Source: Zygaena filipendulae (taxonomy: Eukaryota; Arthropoda; Insecta; Lepidoptera; Zygaenidae). Taken from it: a stretch of 64,000 nucleotides of DNA. Each line of letters starts with the position of its first letter. Position 1 is the stretch's first letter. Of this stretch, positions 22,123 to 35,600 are shown in pieces. The stretch is taken from NCBI GenBank assembly GCA_907165275.2, contig OU015674.1, positions 2,046,001-2,110,000 on the forward strand. The letters run 5' to 3'. Under the pieces are notes generated by a model. That model saw only the letters and a program-made list of their open reading frames with translations, searched no databases and had not been told where the DNA came from. Made by a program: the position numbers and the translations under genes.

Positions 22123-22462
22123 CAACGTGTTAATGAATTAACTGAAAACTAGAAAGTAGTTTGCTCAGAATCAACTAGCGAATCGATCGCACTATGTTTT
22201 AATATATTTTTTCATTTTTATTAGCACATGTCTAAATTATTTATAATACAATATTTGGCGCGTACGCCGCCCGCAGCAAAAAAAATTGAACCGGTAGGCG
22301 CGGGCGTAGCGCTTGGAATTTCGTAGATAGGTCACCTCCAAACTAATGTTGAATAACTTTTAAAGTATAAATTTTTTCGACATAAAATATATTTTAATCA
22401 TATTATTGTTTATTTTTTTAAATGGGGTGTATCAGGTTTTCAGTTAATTCATTAACACGTTG
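22123..22462 (-). mobile_element. MITE with CAACGTGTTAATG ends, inverted copy
   Basis: Terminal repeats as in 272-620, with TATA on both sides. The body is the inverse of the first copy (GTAGGCGCGGGCGTAGCGCT, CCAAACTAATGTTGAATAAC). Confidence 0.85.
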
Positions 22463-23011
22463 TATACGACACAATAACGCTCACACGCCAAACTATAACC
22501 TTATAACGACATCATCTTCTCCCGCTTGCGATACGAAGAGACATCTCTGATCTGACGTATTTGTATAAGATTTTGAATGGCATTGTGGATTCGAGCGAGC
22601 TCCTGGAATCCGTTGGACTTCTCGTACCGCGCAGTGTCAATGCTAGGAGTAAATTACGACTGCATATTCCCTTAGCACGCACCAATTACAGGCAGAATAG
22701 CTACCTTATCCGCACATGTAATCTGTTCAACTCAATAAGTGACGACGCTAATATCGATCTGTTCAACACTAACATTGCAGGATTAAGACGCATACTGTCG
22801 ACTGAGCTTCTCAAATCATATAACCAAAATTAAAAATCATATTTATAACTACTCTTTGTCCAAAACTCTTTATACATTTCACACTTTTTATCTATTTGTG
22901 AATTCCGCGAATGGCTGTTGTCTGCTATTTTATATATTATTTCTGTTACATTAGCCGTAAGGTTTTCCTCCAAAATAAAATAAAATAAAAATAAAATAAT
23001 AATAAAAAAAA
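22463..23011 (+). mobile_element. 3' fragment of a LINE
   Basis: It carries the end of a LINE ORF2 (22510-22833), a 3' untranslated part and an AAAATAAAATAAAAT-type tail ending at about 23011. The 5' side is cut off, directly adjoining the MITE at 22462. Confidence 0.75.
22510..22833 (+). pseudogene. LINE ORF2 C-terminal fragment (jockey/CR1-like)
   Basis: The frame reads LPLAIRRDISDLTYLYKILN, then VPRSVNARSKLRLHIPLART near the middle and LFNTNIAGLRRILSTELL before the stop. This pattern (YKILNG, VPR, RTNY, R.NSYLIRTCNLFN) is the conserved tail after the reverse transcriptase of many jockey/CR1-group LINEs in insects. Only about 105 codons remain and the catalytic domain is absent, so the fragment is inactive. 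The clade assignment is from memory of the pattern. Confidence 0.75.
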
Positions 23012-23455
23012 AATCGAATATTTTTATTTAACTTTTAACGCGGACATTTTTGCGTCTCTACATGGCTATATATCAATATTTTGAACAGACATTTTTTGTA
23101 ATATACTATATCTATACTTAGCTATACCTACATACCAAATAAAGTGAGTAAGTAGGTACCTAGGTACACCTCAAATTTTTTAATTAAGATGCATTAGGAA
23201 AAAAATTAATTGTATGGTCAGGTACTTACTCCGCACATATTATGTGGGTATAATTATTAATTAAAAACAATTATATTCACACGTGAAAGAAATTTAATAG
23301 GAGATTCCTAAAAATAAATCCAAAAAAAGATAATTTTCTTAATTAAAAAAGCCACTTCCACAGTTGACAACTTCGAATGCGCCTATCTGATGCCTTTGGC
23401 CTAGGCACTAGGCAGTTCAAATCAAAACTTTTTTTCCTGTGCTCAGTTTAATAAA
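23012..23455. other. Unassigned intergenic DNA
   Basis: AT-rich; nothing recognised. Confidence 0.4.
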
Positions 23456-23459
23456 ATAC

Positions 23460-24172
23460 CTACTGACTGGTCTTCACGGTTCCACCCGCGTGTAGTTCGA
23501 TGCCTCGGTAACTCTTGATCAAAAATTACAGGAGGAAATAATTTGTAAATTTTGAAAATGAATCCCATCAAAATCCGTTGTGAGAAGTTCAGCGGATATG
23601 CTGACAGACAGACATGACGATTTGTAACTTTGTTTTATAATATTGTAAAATATAATATTAAATAGCGATGGATCAGCTGTTCAGCTCGATCGAGGTCATT
23701 GACCTTAAGCGCCTTTACAAGTTTTCTTTTATATTGATTTTTTATTTTGTAAAAAAAATATTTTATGGATATTTTTATAACGGTGTATACTTTCCCATTG
23801 TAAATATTTGTAGCTAATTCTATCACAATATCTTACATAGTATAAACCAACTTTTCACCACGGTTTTACCCGCGTTATATTCTGTAGCCCTGATAACGTG
23901 CACGTAAAATTTAGACGTTCCCGCCAAAATTCCGATATAAAAGTGTTCTATTTTATATCCTTTTCTGTACACTCGGCCCCGACAAAGCGTATGCAAAAAT
24001 CGGGCAATTTGGGCAAACTATGCAAAAAGGCGTGGAAAGATAACACTACTTTCGCATTTATAATATTAGTGTGGAATATTTTAGACATTATGCTTTGATG
24101 ATCAAAAATTACGCAATCACATCATACACTTTCCTCGCAGTTTCACCCGCGGTAATTTCGGAGTTCCCTACC
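23460..24172 (+). repeat. Degraded CCGCGG-family repeats
   Basis: Three fragments: about 23465-23640 (CGGTTCCACCCGCGTGTAG), 23850-24075 (CCACGGTTTTACCCGCGTTA to CGCATTTATAATATTAG) and 24128-24170 (GCAGTTTCACCCGCGGTAAT). Confidence 0.6.
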
Positions 24173-24174
24173 TA

Positions 24175-25090
24175 CATAATTATAGCGATAAGTTCACTAG
24201 ACTAGAAATTTATTTATTTATTGAATTTACCTTTACCTTAGAAGAAACATCACTTTCTGTTGAACGGGAAAGTCAACATAGGAAATTCTGATTGTGAAGT
24301 CTTTTGTGAGAATTTCTGACTGAAAATCAGGGCGACAGAATGACAAACTACGCCATCTACATTTTTGCGTCCTTTCCACACAGTTGAGCTCGACTGTAGA
24401 TTAATTTTCAAACACTGCCACCTGTAGTTTTTACAAACTATCACCTGTAGTTACACTCACGTTGACGCGTTGATTACTCAAGAGACCACTTACACTGTGA
24501 AAAGTTTTAGTTTCACTTAGTAGAGGGCGTTGTAAAAAATATGCCCAGCATTATGGTGTTCTACATAGTTATGCAAATGGTTATCAAGATGTCACTTAAA
24601 TAAACTTAAAAAAAAATAACTTGGTCTTTGAACACAAAATTGATCGTAATCAAATATTATTTAAAGTGGTACCTATTTGGAGATTATAAAACTCGTATAA
24701 ACTTGGTCTCATTGCAAAAAAAAAAAACTATAATTTTGTTCGGCTACTTGATAATAGATGGCTCTGTCAGATTATACGAAAGGAGACTAAAATAAATAAT
24801 ATATTGTCACAACCAAAGAGTATTTAACCATGGTCACAACCAAGGTGATCTCTAGTGTGGTATTTTTTTCCATTGTATGTATATAATTAATTAATTGTTT
24901 TAATAATAAAACTGGGACGTGTCCTTTTAAAATTAATACTTAATCTTTTGGGAGTGAACATCTACGTCATGACTTTGATTAAGTACATGGCGTTGTCCGA
25001 TCCGATATAATATCTGCTGTTGACTAAGGAAACATAATATTATAGTGGAACGATGTCGCCGGGTAAAAGAATAAAACGCCTGTGTGAATT
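24175..25090. other. Unassigned intergenic DNA
   Basis: CACCTGTAGTTTTTACAAAC-like short duplications occur near 24415-24450, and CAACCAAAG/GTCACAACCAAGG duplications near 24805-24845. No gene is seen. Confidence 0.4.
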
Positions 25091-28000
25091 CATCATTTTT
25101 TTTATTTTTTTTTTAAATAATTATAGCTAACCATTTCGGCAATAGGTAATAATTACTATTCTCAATTTAATGACACAGTAAGCATTTTCCGTTGTTACAC
25201 ACAAAAATGTTACGTTACAAACTAAAACGTAAGTTAGACAAAAAATTATTCAGATAATTAAAATTTGTTCATTACAAAATGTAATCAATTAAAAATAATA
25301 ATAGGTATAATAATATAGTTAAAACATAAATCAACACTAAAACTTAATTTTACAGATAACTTAGCAGTTCGCACGATTGACTAAACACCGAGTAGATACA
25401 TTAAACAAAAAAATAACCTCTCATTTTTAATTATAATATAAAAATATAATTACGTTTCAACACTAAAATAAGTTTAATTAAATTATAAAAAACATGGCAT
25501 CATTTTTTATTTTAGTATCTAATACCTAATATATTTTTAATTAATTATTTTTTTTTTATAAAACTAAAGGGGGTAAATAATCATTACTTTATACAAATAT
25601 TATATCATTTGAAAGACTTCCAAACAAATGATGTACAGTCTGTGGCGAACTAACAAAAATATAACAAAAACTAAAGTAACTTGTTAATTAAGTAGGTATC
25701 TACCTATTTATTACCTACATTCCAACAATAATGTATTTTAGACGTATGCACAATTTTTCACTTAAAACATCAATTTTTATTAGGTACATAATAATATCGT
25801 CACATCACATTCCTAGGTTTTATTTACAATTAGTAGTAATTTAAATTTTTGCTTTAGATACAACATGCCAAACACGAATTTTGACTTTCTAAATGGTTTT
25901 TAATTACACTAAAATCTATGATTCCAATTTGAATTTTACAATTTCACATTCATACCTACTTTTTTACAGTAGGTATATATTATAATAAACGCCGAAATAT
26001 CTAATTTTGAATATTTTTACATCATTTCAATAATTTTACATTTTTTTTTTACTATACAATTGCTCATGAAACACGTTGGTATGATTTTACATTTAATTAA
26101 TTATTGTAAAATCAATTAGCATTCGTCTATTAACCAAACAACAACGACATGATGTATATCAACCTAATGAAATCAGATAAAAATGATAAAATACATGTTC
26201 AGACTAGAAATACACCAATTAGATAAAAGATTAGGATATATTTTTATTATTCTTAGAACTGGGATTCCGTGAATAAAATAAATATGGTAAAAATAGATAT
26301 TTCAATTATTTCAGAAACAACGCAAACGGCTTCATGTGACATTATATCGGCTATAGTAAGCATACAGATACTTATTGAGATAAAAAAACAAAATACGCTA
26401 TCAGTTTTCGATTTTATTCGTCAATAGTTTTGTATCGAATATTGTTTATTCATTTAATTTTATGGTATCAACCAAACAATTAGTCGGCATAGAACCACAT
26501 CCAGACTCATGGAATATCGAGTGAGGTGGAAACACCTTCCTAAGTTCACGTAGGTTCACGATTAATTTTGGGCTTCAATTACGAAATGAATTTTATGGTT
26601 AAACAGTAATTTGACATGTGTTCTTTAATATGTATACCTAGGTATTACCAAAGTAGGTAAGTATATGTAAATAAATACACAAGATATTTTTTTTTTTAAT
26701 AATTTTGTTATCATTTTTATTAATTTTGCTTTAGCGTAAACTTTTATTGAAAATATTTGTGTAATTATATTTTGAAATGGATACGACACTGTAATTACGT
26801 AGTTTATGGATTTATTCCGCACGAGAACACCGATTCGTTATCTATGACATAGTAGCAATAAGCATTTAAGTACACCGATTATATATTTTTTTTTGTGTTT
26901 ATTGATTTTATTTTATTTCGTTGTTGACTACTAATTTAATATAGACTAAGAACTTTTTATTTGATTAGTTCTTAGTGTATATTAAGAAATGAACCCATTC
27001 ATAAAAATTTAGTACTCATTTATGTGTTTTCATTGAATACTAGATATATTTTACAAATGAGCTTCGAATTACATTACATTAATTACGCTAACTTACAATA
27101 CAATACGTCTAGTGTGTAATATGAATTGAAAACCTGGTTATCCTGTCTAGTATATCTTAAATATTATGTACGATTAATAAATGTATATTTGACTAAATAT
27201 ATATCATAAAACAAGCTGGAAGATATACACAACGAAATATAACAAAGCGATAAAAATGAAAACTTTAACATTTAATAAGGATGTCTAATTTTAAATCAAC
27301 AGCAATCGATAATAGTTTAAACTTAACAATTCAATGGAAATAACAGTTTCACAATTTTATTGAAAAGGAAAAACTTGTTTTTAGAACGAAGTTCTTAATC
27401 GCACGGAACGGATGGGGGCTAGGATTTCTAGCGTGAAAGAAATTTTCCGTCACGGCGTCATAGGTACGCGCTTATTGGTCAAAGGTTTTTGTAACGATTA
27501 GCTTGCATCACGGAAACTACGAGGCGCAGGAACTTCGTTCTAACCGAGTGTTCCTGTACGACACTCGCGCATTTTTTCTTTGTATTTTAAATTTTTGCAA
27601 AACTTTTATTTTCATTAATAATTAATTATTTGATTAATATACAAAATGTAATGTAATAGTGTTTATTTCAGTTGTCGTTTCGCGATCTGATTGGTGATTG
27701 AATTCATTTTTTTTTTATATTTAGCACGATTGCAGACCCTTCGATGCAGAAGAGTTACTTAGCTGCATTTTATTCGTCCTGTCGAAGTTGTTATTAATGC
27801 AATATTTTGTCTATTAACAGAAGAAATTTAATTCATAACAAATATCAAAGAACTCGCCATATTAAACAGCCAATAAAACAATATCTAATAGGTAAGGTAG
27901 TTGTCGCACCATATCCATTTCAAATAAAAATTACAACTGATAGCGTTTTTAACCAATACACTTATTTATGTATCTATTTGAATGTCGACATAAACAGAAA

Positions 28001-31000
28001 TCCGTTCTATGGTTCCTAAACGATGATGGTACAGGCAAAAAAGTTTTTTTTTATTTTCAACTTTTTTATCTCTACCATCACGAAAAGCGATACAAAGAGA
28101 TCGCCAGTTAGTGTAATTAGGCTTTTACATTATATATTAAATGTACACAGCTTATCTACGGAATTTGTTTTATCATCAGAAAATAATATTTTAAGTAGTA
28201 AAAATTTCTGTAATTCTTGTGCCATTTCAACATTAAAAAAATTTGAACCGTCAAAAACTTAAGGTTAACCTTTGTTGAACACCGATCTCTATTTTTTTCA
28301 TTTTATACAACTATACCACTTCGTCGATGATCACAGAAAATGCAATGCTGTTATTTTTTCTACGGCACACATACTATACTTCTGTGTATACAATTTTGTC
28401 GAAACTTTATTTTAACACAAGAAAATTTACATCAAAATTATTGTTCACATTTCTTTTTTTGGAATTTAGATTTTTTTTTTCTTTTTTGCGATCTCTGCCA
28501 GAGGTGTGCCGTACAAAAACTTATAGGGCATTGCGCTTTGAACACTTCCATGGAAACGCAAATTTTGAGCTATTAAGAACCTATAATGTAGGATTCAATG
28601 CCCGTGCTTTATCTCATAATATTGTACAACTCGTTGGAACGAGTCTAGTTCCTTACTATACAGCGATGGTTATTTTTATTATTACATTAATATATAATAA
28701 TAACTTTAAAAATACCAAAACTTCCATAAAATTTTTCATCTCTCCCATCCCTATTTAAGACCTAAATTTTAAAACAATACCATTTTATACAGTATTCATA
28801 GGAACTTCGTTTGTTGTTATATTAATTTATTTTTTTATTATTAATTTAATATTAAATTTAATTGAGGACAATTTTTTTTTTACATAAATAGCGATCCGTT
28901 CACGGATACTTGTTTCGTATTGCGAATGGATTTATCAAATGTATTGTTTTTTGTGTTTCCTGTTTATTTCCAGTCAATTAATGTCGGAGTTCTAACGTTT
29001 CCTTGAAAATATATGTATGTATTTATCATCGAACCACCTCCTCGGTGACACCGGCCCCGTCGCACCTCGAGAAAAATAATTGAAAAATACGCCGAAAAGT
29101 TTTGTATTTCAAAAAAATAAAATACACACACCTAAAAATAAACATCCAATCATAACTCCACGTCCACAACCAAATGACACTATGAAATAATTACGAATTT
29201 TTGGGCTATTGCATTGTGTTTTATCTGTATCTTACGTTGACCCACTGTAATAATGCTAATGTTAGTTCCACAGTTCTGTCTGTACGCAGTTCGTAACATG
29301 AACTTTATTGCGGCGGTGTCAATATTAATTCAAGAATCAAATTAATTACGTACATTAAAATCAGCTTACTTTAAATACCTTACCTATGTATTTACGATTA
29401 CACGTAGAACATTATTACGATTTGTTTTTTTTTTTGTGAAAAAAATAACAAAATACACAATCCATATTAATTAATTATTTCTTTCACAAAAAGTCTTTGA
29501 CCCTTATTATATAATACATGATGATATTATAATAATAAAGAAATTGATATTCGGCAACACTTGACATTCTCTTATTGTCATCCTCTACAAAATAATTCTC
29601 AATTACTTTTTTTTGTTTGTATCGTTTGACGTACATTGAGAACTTTTTTGCATTTTAATTAATTTCTTGTCGAACTCTAAAACTACTGTTGTGGCAACTT
29701 CTGCATCTATTTGATGCTTAGATATTCGTATGTATTAGTAATGGTTCCATTTATTATAACATATAACATGTTACAAGATTGGAAAACATTCGAGAAATGA
29801 TTATATCTGGGCTATTGTAGTTAAACTATTAATTTTTTTATTTTAAATTAAAAAAAATATGTAAATATATTTTGGGCTTTTACATCAGCATTCAATGATG
29901 TTTAAAAGAATGTCTCGTTGGTTAGTCAGTTATAGACGTATTAGTGTCTTAAAGACATTTTTGTCGTTTATCTTTAGTCCAATCAAAGTTTCTTGTAATA
30001 TAAGATTGACTGGTAATATTGTATGATCAGTGAAAAATCGCTATTTTGCTTATCAATCGTGTTATTGACAACAAATATTAGGTACTTACATATACTTTAC
30101 ACATAGTAATAATGTTATTTTTATGTACAAAATAATAAAAAAAAATATGTTTTAGATAAGTAACGGCAGTCTTGAGAAAAGGAAATAAAATCATAATTAA
30201 TTTTTATTTACAATCTATAAACTATTTTAAAAAAAGTGTAAATAATATTGAAATATTTAATTTAATAATATTATAATTTGTAATTAATAAAAATAATGTT
30301 ATTATATTATAGTTTTTTTCTACAAAAATAAGCATAACATGGCTGCTTTATTTACACGGAGTTTAAGTAGACCTCTAATATGGCATCCACAGTTACAAAA
30401 TAAAATAACACTTCGATGTGAAACAATTTTAAATAAAGAACGCGCGAAATTTGCTATATTTTTGTTTCTGATATTTATTTTGTGCGTGTAAAAAGTTGAC
30501 TAGCATAAGATGTGTTATTGCGTTAAAAAATAAAATTGAAATACATCAATAAGGGTGAGTTGGAACAAAAACTTTATCTTTATTAAAATTTGTATTCATA
30601 ATTCATATTATATCAGTGTCAAGCTAATTTCTAAAGATTTTACTTTAATAGAGTTGAAATCCCGACCATCATAGTAAAACGTAAGTGATTTTTTTTTTAT
30701 TTCTATGTTCCGGAAGAGAAAATGTTACATCTTACTAATTTTTATATTTACCTACCACCGGCTCGGAAGGCAGATTTTCTAAATTCTTTGTCAAATTTCA
30801 TGACCAAAAATGAACACTATTGATGATCAAAATTGAATCGATTTTTAGACTAGTCCAAAAATAAATTTTTAGTCCAAGACACCCTATGTATAAGAAATAA
30901 AAAATAAAATTCACAGATAATATTAATAATAAAATGCGATCTATAAGTGTTACAAAAACAGTTTGGCACATCCAAAATGTTTGAAACATTTTCAATAAAA

Positions 31001-31615
31001 AAAACGAAGCTTAAGGAATTTAACTATAATATCTAAAAGTAAAAACAAATTAAAAATAAATAAGTAAAAATCTGTTTATTCTATTCTATTTATTAATTTA
31101 AATAAAAGAAAAAATTTCAACATTCGAACAAAAAGATTGCACTTGTTTTTTATTATTTTGTCGTAAGTCTCTACATCCTAATGTTGCTAAGTTATTTGTT
31201 CGGGCGAGTGTGTGTTCCAATTTGTTCTTGTGTCTATAAAATATATTTGTTTTCGTGTAGGTATTTTTGGCTATTATATACACAGACGTTCATTTTGAAT
31301 TTCTGTTTCCGCAAATTGTTTTCATTACACAACTATAATATTTACAACAGTTATTTCTATCTAGGCTTAGTTTAACATGAACTGCGACTTCATTTTTTGA
31401 AACCAGATTGCGTATAACAGGACAAGCAAGGAAGGAAAACAACAATTCTTTTCGTGTGTCAGACGTGTCGCAATTAGTTATACCTAAATGTGACGTAAAT
31501 GATATTACTAACCGAATGCGATTTCGAAATATCACCATTTCCGTAACGAATATGATTTTTTTTTTAAATTGTAAAACTTTGTGCAAAAAATATTGGGACT
31601 TCCCAAGTTTCAGAT
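25091..31615. other. Repeat-poor AT-rich DNA downstream of the zinc-finger gene
   Basis: Apart from one MITE (27381-27543), I recognise none of the interspersed repeats that crowd the rest of the window. No supported coding region is present: the 143-codon frame at 28327-28758 is AT-driven and has no known domain. A small GC-rich patch lies near 29036-29080. The region may hold a long 3' untranslated region or regulatory DNA of the minus-strand gene; that is inference. Confidence 0.4.
27381..27543. mobile_element. MITE with TTAGAACGAAGTTC inverted ends
   Basis: TTAGAACGAAGTTC (27381-27394) and GAACTTCGTTCTAA (27530-27543) are perfect 14-bp inverted ends. An inner pair, TTCCGTCACGG and ATCACGGAAAC, lies inside. 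163 bp, non-coding. Confidence 0.7.
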
Positions 31616-31621
31616 TTTATT
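31616..31621 (-). terminator. Candidate polyadenylation signal
   Basis: AATAAA on the minus strand about 70 bases after the stop codon of the zinc-finger gene. It would give a very short 3' end; other AATAAA motifs occur further downstream, so its use is uncertain. Confidence 0.3.
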
Positions 31622-31691
31622 ATTACCTATAATTTTGATTCTACATTATTATGGCCAACGAAATCGCGTCGGATTAGTAATAGGTGAATTT

Positions 31692-32653
31692 TCATGGCTG
31701 AGGGTTTTGTTGGAGGTGGACAGCTTGTTGGGCCGCTTGTTGGGCCGCTTGGGCCGCTTGCTGCTGCATCTGTTGCTGTTGGACCGCTTGCTGGGCGGCC
31801 TGCTGGGCAGCCTGCTGGGCGGCCTGCGCGGCCTGCTGCGCGGCTTGCTGGGCCGCTTGCTGCGCCGCCGCAGCCTGCTGCGCCGCCACCGCCTGCTGCG
31901 CCGCTTGCTGCGCCGGCGACGGTATGTTAAATCCCAACATCCTCGGGTCGTGCAGCCTCAACGCCTGCTCTAGCCTCTGTTCGTGCGCGATCCGGAAAGC
32001 CTCGACCAGCTCCGGGGACAGTTGTCCACTCGCGTCCGGGGGCGGCTGGGGGGGGAAGCCCCCGTTGTGCCGCAGGGGGCTGGTGGCCTCGCCGCCGTGC
32101 ACCGCCGCCGCCTGCGACACGGCCAGCCGCAGCGCTTCCGCTTGACTTCTTAGGAGTGCTTCGGCTTGTTGGATCCTCAGTGCTGCTTCGGCGGGGGCTG
32201 GAGTGGTCTCGGCGGGCGGCTGCGCGGGAGGAGGCTCCCTCGCCAGCTGCTGCCTCATCGCCGTGACGAGGTTGGCCGCGGCCACTTGTACCGCGTTGGC
32301 GCCCTCCCCGGGCTGAGCCATCATGTTCGCCGCGGCCGCTGCGATGGCCGCCACCCTCTCGTCCCCATACGCCTGGTGACCGTTGTTGGCCGAGCGGAGA
32401 AGGTCGGTCAGCTTGTTGACGGCAGCACCGGCTTCGGAGCCGGCCGACGAAGACAGGTGGCCGTTGGAGGAGGAGTCGGAGTGCGCGGGCGACGGCGGCG
32501 CCAGGTTCAGGAGACCCGAGCCTCCGGCCGAAGCCGACACCGCCGCTATGATGTCTCTTTCGCGTCTCTCCGCGGCCGCCCTGGACAGGACGTACTGCGC
32601 CGCGAACTGGTGTTTCGGCTCCATCCTCATGTGCTCCATGTGGGAAAGTAGTC
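31692..32653 (-). CDS. Zinc-finger gene, last exon: end of finger 7 and Ala/Gln tail
   Basis: The exon starts after a TTTTTTCGATATTCCAG acceptor; its first two bases complete a Gly codon, then the finger continues [10 protein letters not shown]. Next come [20 protein letters not shown], a Ser/Ala-rich stretch ([20 protein letters not shown]), a helical Ala/Gln-rich part and a terminal low-complexity Ala-Gln tract before TGA at 31692-31694. It contributes 319 residues. It is GC-rich compared with its surroundings, which creates long shadow frames on both strands. The tail probably contributes protein contacts or disorder rather than DNA binding. Confidence 0.85.
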
Positions 32654-35600
32654 CTGGAATATCGAAAAAACAAGCACTGTAGAACAATCCTCGCTCACCA
32701 TAAATACTATATGCTAAGAAAATCAAAGCGGTGATACAAAAAAAAAAAACTATACGTTTCGGGTAAGAACGAAGCAACAAGTGAGCACCGAACGAACGTA
32801 GCTCGGGCACAGCACGGACATAACTAACACCGACTTGGGGCACGCAACTTAAACAAAAGGGGGTGGGGAGGTCGGGGATCGGGCGCTGGTTCCGGTGACG
32901 TGTAGGTACGTACCACTTTCGTGCGTGAACACCGCCTGGCAGACCGAGCAGGGCCACATTCTCAAACCACTGGTGAGCTGCGTCTCCGGGTGGCAAGCCA
33001 GGTGCTTCCTCAACGAGCCCTCATTCACGTAGTGCTTCCCACAGACCGGGCAAGGGTGGTTGGCCGTCCGCCGCTTCGCTATATAAGGATCAGTTGGTTT
33101 AGCTTGCGCTGGGTACGGTGATGTGGCAGGGGGGCCTGTGCCACCATCACCAGGACGAGGCAGGTTAGTGGGTTAGGGGGGAGGGAGGGAAAAAAAAATA
33201 GATCTCGTTAGTTGCGCTGTTAGTATGCCTGTGCGGTTTTCAACGACGACTTTTGAGGAAACACTGACAAGGAATTTTCCTTTACGCATCCTATTTTATT
33301 ATTGATTCTGCATAGATTGAGATATTTTTGAAAATAACGAATCGATTTCCAGATGTTCCAGCTAAAAGTCATCGTCACGCTTAAAGATAACAATCAAAAA
33401 TGTCAAACGATTATAAAATACGAAATAAAAACAACTCGAAGGCGTCGAATAGTTTCGATCAAAATGGAACGTTTCGAAATTCAAAACATAAACCAATTAG
33501 CAGGACGATAAAACAAAATAATAAATTGAAGATTAGAAAACAAGGAAAACGTTGCCTATACAGACGTAAACAAAACATGTTATGATAATAAAATTTGTGC
33601 GCCATCCGAGGAATTCCACCGTCGTGTAGACGGAACGAGGTTGTTTTCAAAACACTACCCTTCCAATGATTGTGTAAAATAAACACCACTCTCCCGGACG
33701 GCGACACAAACTTCGACTTATAGTTAGGATATTAAAAACTATTTAATCTTAGAGACTAATGGAAACGATACGTTTTTGGTTTTCGATAAAAACCAACACC
33801 CCTTCTGGCTTTTTGCCGTCTGGAAGCTTTTGATTGTATGGATACAGATATTTACCATTTTCGTCAAATATCAGGTGAAACTTGTTGGTTTCATGTTCGG
33901 AAATATTTAATTGTTATAAACTTCCAGTGACATTGTCTTATAAACTAAAAATCCCGTCTGTAAGAGCGTTAACATAATCGGTGACTGATACTTAGATCTT
34001 ACTTCGTTCTCAAAACAAACTGAATAATACAATTTTTCAACGCTCACAACAAAAGAGATTACAAATATTCTTAGAACTAAATAGGTATTCATAGAACCGA
34101 CGCAGCATCCGGCACCTAAAAAAAAGTTTGAAAAAGGAACGCCTCAATTAAACGGTGTTCTTTTTTCAAAATCAAAGACAAATCCATGTTATGTGGTAAA
34201 AATCCGAAAGTCCGCATTCGGGAAACTTACTGGCAACACCAGACGCGTTCGGATCCTTATGCGTGTTCTTCATGTGTTCTACTAGGGCTTCGCCCCCGAA
34301 CACTATTTTGTGGCATATGGGGCATGGGGTGGCGGCCGCCCCACCGATCATGAGGGCCGCGTGTTGCTGCAAAACACCAAGGTGCAGCTGAAGCTCCTGT
34401 TGCACCGGTGCGGTGGCGATGCGGGCATAGCATTCAAAGATTAGCATGTATCCAATAAAAAACACAAAAATAAACATAAAACAACAACACAAAAAATACA
34501 ATAAATCTGTAGTAGGTAGGTACACATCCGAAATGGAATTTCGAAAAGTAAAAATTGAACATTCGAACGATGCAATTTTAAAGTTAAATCTTTTTGTCTA
34601 AATCATAAGAGACTAGCCGAAAGAGAATTTTGAAAATTAATCACAAAATGCTAGCCAAATAGGTTTCTTAGTAAAATCATAAATAAAACTCTTCGTCTAA
34701 GCTAAACTTAACAAGTGCTTTTCCATCGAACTACCTTTACTCTATTAATAGATAAAAGTCATTAATTACAACAATCTAATTAAAACTCAATAACAAAAGG
34801 CTCTAAATGGACTGCAAAAAAAGTTTCGACGAGTAATTAATAATTAGAAGTCAATGTTCATTTTGAAATTTTTAACAATAATAATATTTTCAATACTGAC
34901 CTTGGCTGTATGTGTCCGCAAACTGCTCTCCGTGGCGAACCCTTTGCCACATATATTGCAATGGAAGGGTCTGTTTTTCGCCCTCTCCACTTGGGCATCG
35001 TGATTCCTCAGGTGTTGCTGGAGATTTGACAGCTGGATGAAGGCTCTGCCGCAGTCAGGCAAGTGGCATTTGTACGGACGTTCGCCTGTTGGAAGGAAGA
35101 AAAAAATTTTTTTTACTAAAAATTAGACGGAAGTTACAATATATTTTCTACAATAGTCCCAAAACAGTGACTAAGTAAAAACGTAACTAAATGATGTTTA
35201 AAACATTCCGGCATGTTAGTAAATGTTTTTGTGCGTGACGAATAGTTTTGTCTAGGTATACGAAAATCTAGTTTACTTGTTTTCATATACTAAAGTGAGT
35301 TTATGTCCTATCTGTTCTGTGGGTCTGACCAGCGGCGGCGATCCGACGCATTCATTAGCCAACTCAAATCGAATTGGGACATCGGGATGCAACCAGTTCC
35401 AACTTCCAAACACATTTCTAAGACAACATTCTTCTGTCCAACACCAATTGCGGTGGTTTGCGGTGTAAAAGTGTTATCGAAGTGCCATTACTGTTATGGA
35501 ATGTGACGTAGAAATTAATTCGAATTTATTTATTTATTCAATTTAGTAAAAATAGAGTTATTTTACAAGTCATTTTGTCTAGATAGGCACATTACAATAT

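Noticed and set aside
21775..22125. 116-codon minus frame
   Set aside because: No recognisable domain, and it begins within the MITE flank.
28327..28758. 143-codon plus-strand frame
   Set aside because: Phe/Tyr/Asn-rich as expected from random AT-rich DNA; no motif and no supporting context.
32166..32651. 161-codon plus-strand frame and other long frames at 31581-32682
   Set aside because: Shadows of the GC-rich last exon of the minus-strand zinc-finger gene; rich in Arg/Gly/Ala by composition only.
32654..32996. Upstream extension of the 434-codon minus frame beyond 32653
   Set aside because: A clear splice acceptor at 32654-32655 and a matching donor at 32913 show this stretch is intron plus exon read in the wrong frame.
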